This document shows positions 62,920 through 64,000 of a stretch of DNA of 64,000 nucleotides, in pieces. How positions within the stretch are numbered: position 1 is the stretch's first letter; every line of letters begins with the position of its first letter. The DNA lies in NCBI GenBank assembly GCA_000974665.1, contig BBSY01000002.1, forward strand, positions 1,488,001-1,552,000, read 5' to 3'. A model generated the notes under the pieces. The model saw nothing but the letters and a program-made list of their open reading frames with translations. It was not told where the DNA came from and made no database searches. The DNA comes from an alpha proteobacterium U9-1i (GTDB lineage: Bacteria; Pseudomonadota; Alphaproteobacteria; Caulobacterales; Aquidulcibacteraceae). The position numbers and the translations under genes were made by a program.

Positions 62920-63102
62920 TCAACCTAGTTTGGTGAGCGCCACCGCGACGGCCGCCCACACGATGGCGCAAAACGAGACAACCGCAACGACGCTCGCGAA
63001 TTTTGGCCAGGAAAAATGCGCGACGCCGAGAGCGCCTTGGGTGGGCGCAAAGCGCGCCTGAATGAGACGGAGGTTAGGTCGAGATCTGGCCGCGCGCGTC
63101 AT
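62920..63102 (-). CDS. Small single-pass membrane protein (hypothetical)
   Basis: A possible 60-residue protein starting at ATG 63102 with GGGGGG upstream: a basic N-terminus (TRAARSRPNLRLIQARFA) and one hydrophobic helix near the C-terminus (VVAVVSFCAIVWAAVAVAL). No family is recognised. It stops 60 bp before the ABC transporter start. A longer frame to 63150 exists. Coding status is uncertain. Confidence 0.45.
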   Translation of the reverse strand: MTRAARSRPNLRLIQARFAPTQGALGVAHFSWPKFASVVAVVSFCAIVWAAVAVALTKLG

Positions 63103-63200
63103 GAACGCCCCCCGGAGCGCGAGCTGCTCCATGACGACTACGTCGCCCACGGGAACTTATTCCGGCCGCGTTAACCACCTTGCGACGAGCGCAGTGTTTT

Positions 63201-63228
63201 CATTTAAAATTCCCCTAAAAAGGGAAAT
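63201..63228 (-). terminator. Possible terminator of the pseudopilin operon
   Basis: On the minus strand TTCCC and GGGAA form a short 5-bp stem with a 7-base AT loop, followed by TTTTAAATG. It lies shortly after the GspI-like stop. The stem is short, so this is tentative. Confidence 0.35.
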
Positions 63229-63244
63229 ATCTGGGGGATGACCG

Positions 63245-63661
63245 CTATTCCGGGGTCCGCCGCCGCCAGCCAAGCTTATCTAGGCTGACCGCGGCGATCA
63301 CCCCGTCCGTTCCGAGCACCTCAGCTTCGACCCGCCACAACGTAACGTCAAAATTGCCGTCGCCACGCGGGAACGCGGTGCTGCGGACAGTGGAGGAAAG
63401 GGGGGTGGCGCGCCACGAGAGCGTGCGGCCTTCGCCGAGCCGGATTTGCCCGTTCGGCGTGTCGCTAAAATTGAGGTCGCGCAGAACCGCCAGAGCGCTT
63501 CGCTCGGCCTGTAACGCCGCCACTTGATGGCGCTGCTGGATCAGATTGCGCTGAATCTGGATCTCGAGCCCCAGTATCGGAATTAAAGCGATGGCGACAA
63601 TCGCGACGGCCGCCAGCGTCTCGATCAAGCTGAAGCCGCGTTCGCGGTGGCGTTCGATCAT
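63245..63661 (-). CDS. gspI: Type II secretion minor pseudopilin GspI-like
   Basis: A 138-residue prepilin-like protein. After a short basic leader, RGFSLIETLAAVAIVAIALI gives the type III signal: cleavage between G and F, the E at +5, and the hydrophobic helix. The length and the globular C-terminus with WRATPL...VTLWRVEAEV fit GspI/PulI better than type IV pilins. Its start overlaps the prepilin peptidase stop (ATGA), so both belong to one type II secretion operon that continues beyond the window. Confidence 0.75.
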   Translation of the reverse strand: MIERHRERGFSLIETLAAVAIVAIALIPILGLEIQIQRNLIQQRHQVAALQAERSALAVLRDLNFSDTPNGQIRLGEGRTLSWRATPLSSTVRSTAFPRGDGNFDVTLWRVEAEVLGTDGVIAAVSLDKLGWRRRTPE

Positions 63662-64000
63662 GCCCAGCCTCCGGCGCGCATGATCAGTGCTATGGCCGCG
63701 GCGCTTGCGAGGCCAATCCCAAGCGGAACCGCGGAGGTGCGGGGTTGGGTCGGTCGCGCAAAAAGGATCGCTGTGGCGATGGCGGCAATGGCGACGACAA
63801 CAAGCGCCGTCTGCGCGCCCAAGAGCGCGCCGATCGCGGCGGCGAGTTTCACGTCGCCTAAACCCAGGCCATGGGCGCCTCGCAACATCTTGTACGCTTC
63901 GCGCACGAGCAGCAGCAATCCGCCAGCTATCGCCGCCCCGAGAAGCGGACTTTGCCAGTCGCCGGGTAACAAGAACGCCAACGCCGCGAGCGTGAGCGTG
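63658..64000 (-). CDS. Prepilin peptidase (A24 family), C-terminal part
   Basis: The frame is open to the window edge and its 5' end is missing. The visible 113 codons hold several membrane segments and GLGLGDVKLAAAIGALLG, the G-x-G-D motif with the second catalytic aspartate of type IV prepilin peptidases (GspO/PilD/TadV type). It would cut the leader of the GspI-like pseudopilin coded next to it. Whether it is a full GspO or a short TadV-like form cannot be seen. Confidence 0.82.
   Translation of the reverse strand, partial: TLTLAALAFLLPGDWQSPLLGAAIAGGLLLLVREAYKMLRGAHGLGLGDVKLAAAIGALLGAQTALVVVAIAAIATAILFARPTQPRTSAVPLGIGLASAAAIALIMRAGGWA

Noticed and set aside
63650-64000. Plus-strand frame at the window end
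   Set aside because: It is arginine/proline rich and antisense to the prepilin peptidase with its GLGLGDVKL motif.

Overview
The window is GC-rich, gene-dense DNA from a Gram-negative bacterium, most likely an alphaproteobacterium of the Caulobacterales/Hyphomonadaceae kind. The grounds are many start/stop-overlapping genes, a TonB-dependent receptor, Spinster-like MFS transporters, paired OmpR-type two-component systems, a type I secretion system and a GspI/GspO-type cluster. The taxonomic call is inference; there is no rRNA or marker gene here.

1-40.8 kb is a large catabolic region that reads as breakdown of a hydrophobic polycyclic or branched molecule (steroid-, terpenoid- or resin-acid-like) through CoA thioesters. 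It holds a KshA-like Rieske oxygenase, a KstD-like FAD dehydrogenase, a P450 with its own ferredoxin, SDR and zinc alcohol dehydrogenases, and a TauD-like dioxygenase. CoA chemistry is covered by five acyl-CoA dehydrogenases (four as two adjacent pairs), an enoyl-CoA hydratase, an NDP-forming acyl-CoA synthetase, a fused tandem class III CoA-transferase, an acetyl-CoA hydrolase/transferase and a MaoC-type hydratase. A minus-strand operon adds a TPP-dependent lyase, an AMP-forming CoA ligase, an FMN reductase and a luciferase-like monooxygenase. Uptake would be by a TonB receptor and two MFS carriers, helped by two paralogous beta-lactamase-fold lipoproteins. Control is by IclR, two TetR and one GntR/FadR regulator; a perfect 9-bp inverted repeat lies in front of the gntR gene. 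A tRNA-Gly(CCC) and an aldehyde dehydrogenase gene with a large in-frame internal deletion sit at 5.0-5.6 kb.

40.9-45.5 kb holds a PepSY-domain protein and two consecutive OmpR-type response regulator/histidine kinase pairs. A solo IS3-OrfA-like gene and a 444-bp gene-free leader follow.

46.4-57.3 kb is one open reading frame for a 3631-residue secreted protein. It has two tandem copies of an animal-type heme peroxidase module, each with calcium-loop-like inserts, RTX repeats and Ig-like domains, then a long C-terminal RTX block. It ends at a strong terminator. A SCO1/SenC lipoprotein follows, and on the opposite strand lies a complete type I secretion system (ABC ATPase, HlyD-like adaptor, TolC-like outer membrane protein) that probably exports the giant protein. 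The window closes with a small membrane protein, a GspI-like pseudopilin and the end of a prepilin peptidase.

The strongest candidates for something new are the duplicated heme peroxidase/RTX protein with an altered distal arginine position, the uncharacterised catabolic cluster with shared promoter motifs, and a 9-bp tandem repeat that multiplies a Shine-Dalgarno-like sequence in front of an esterase/beta-lactamase gene.
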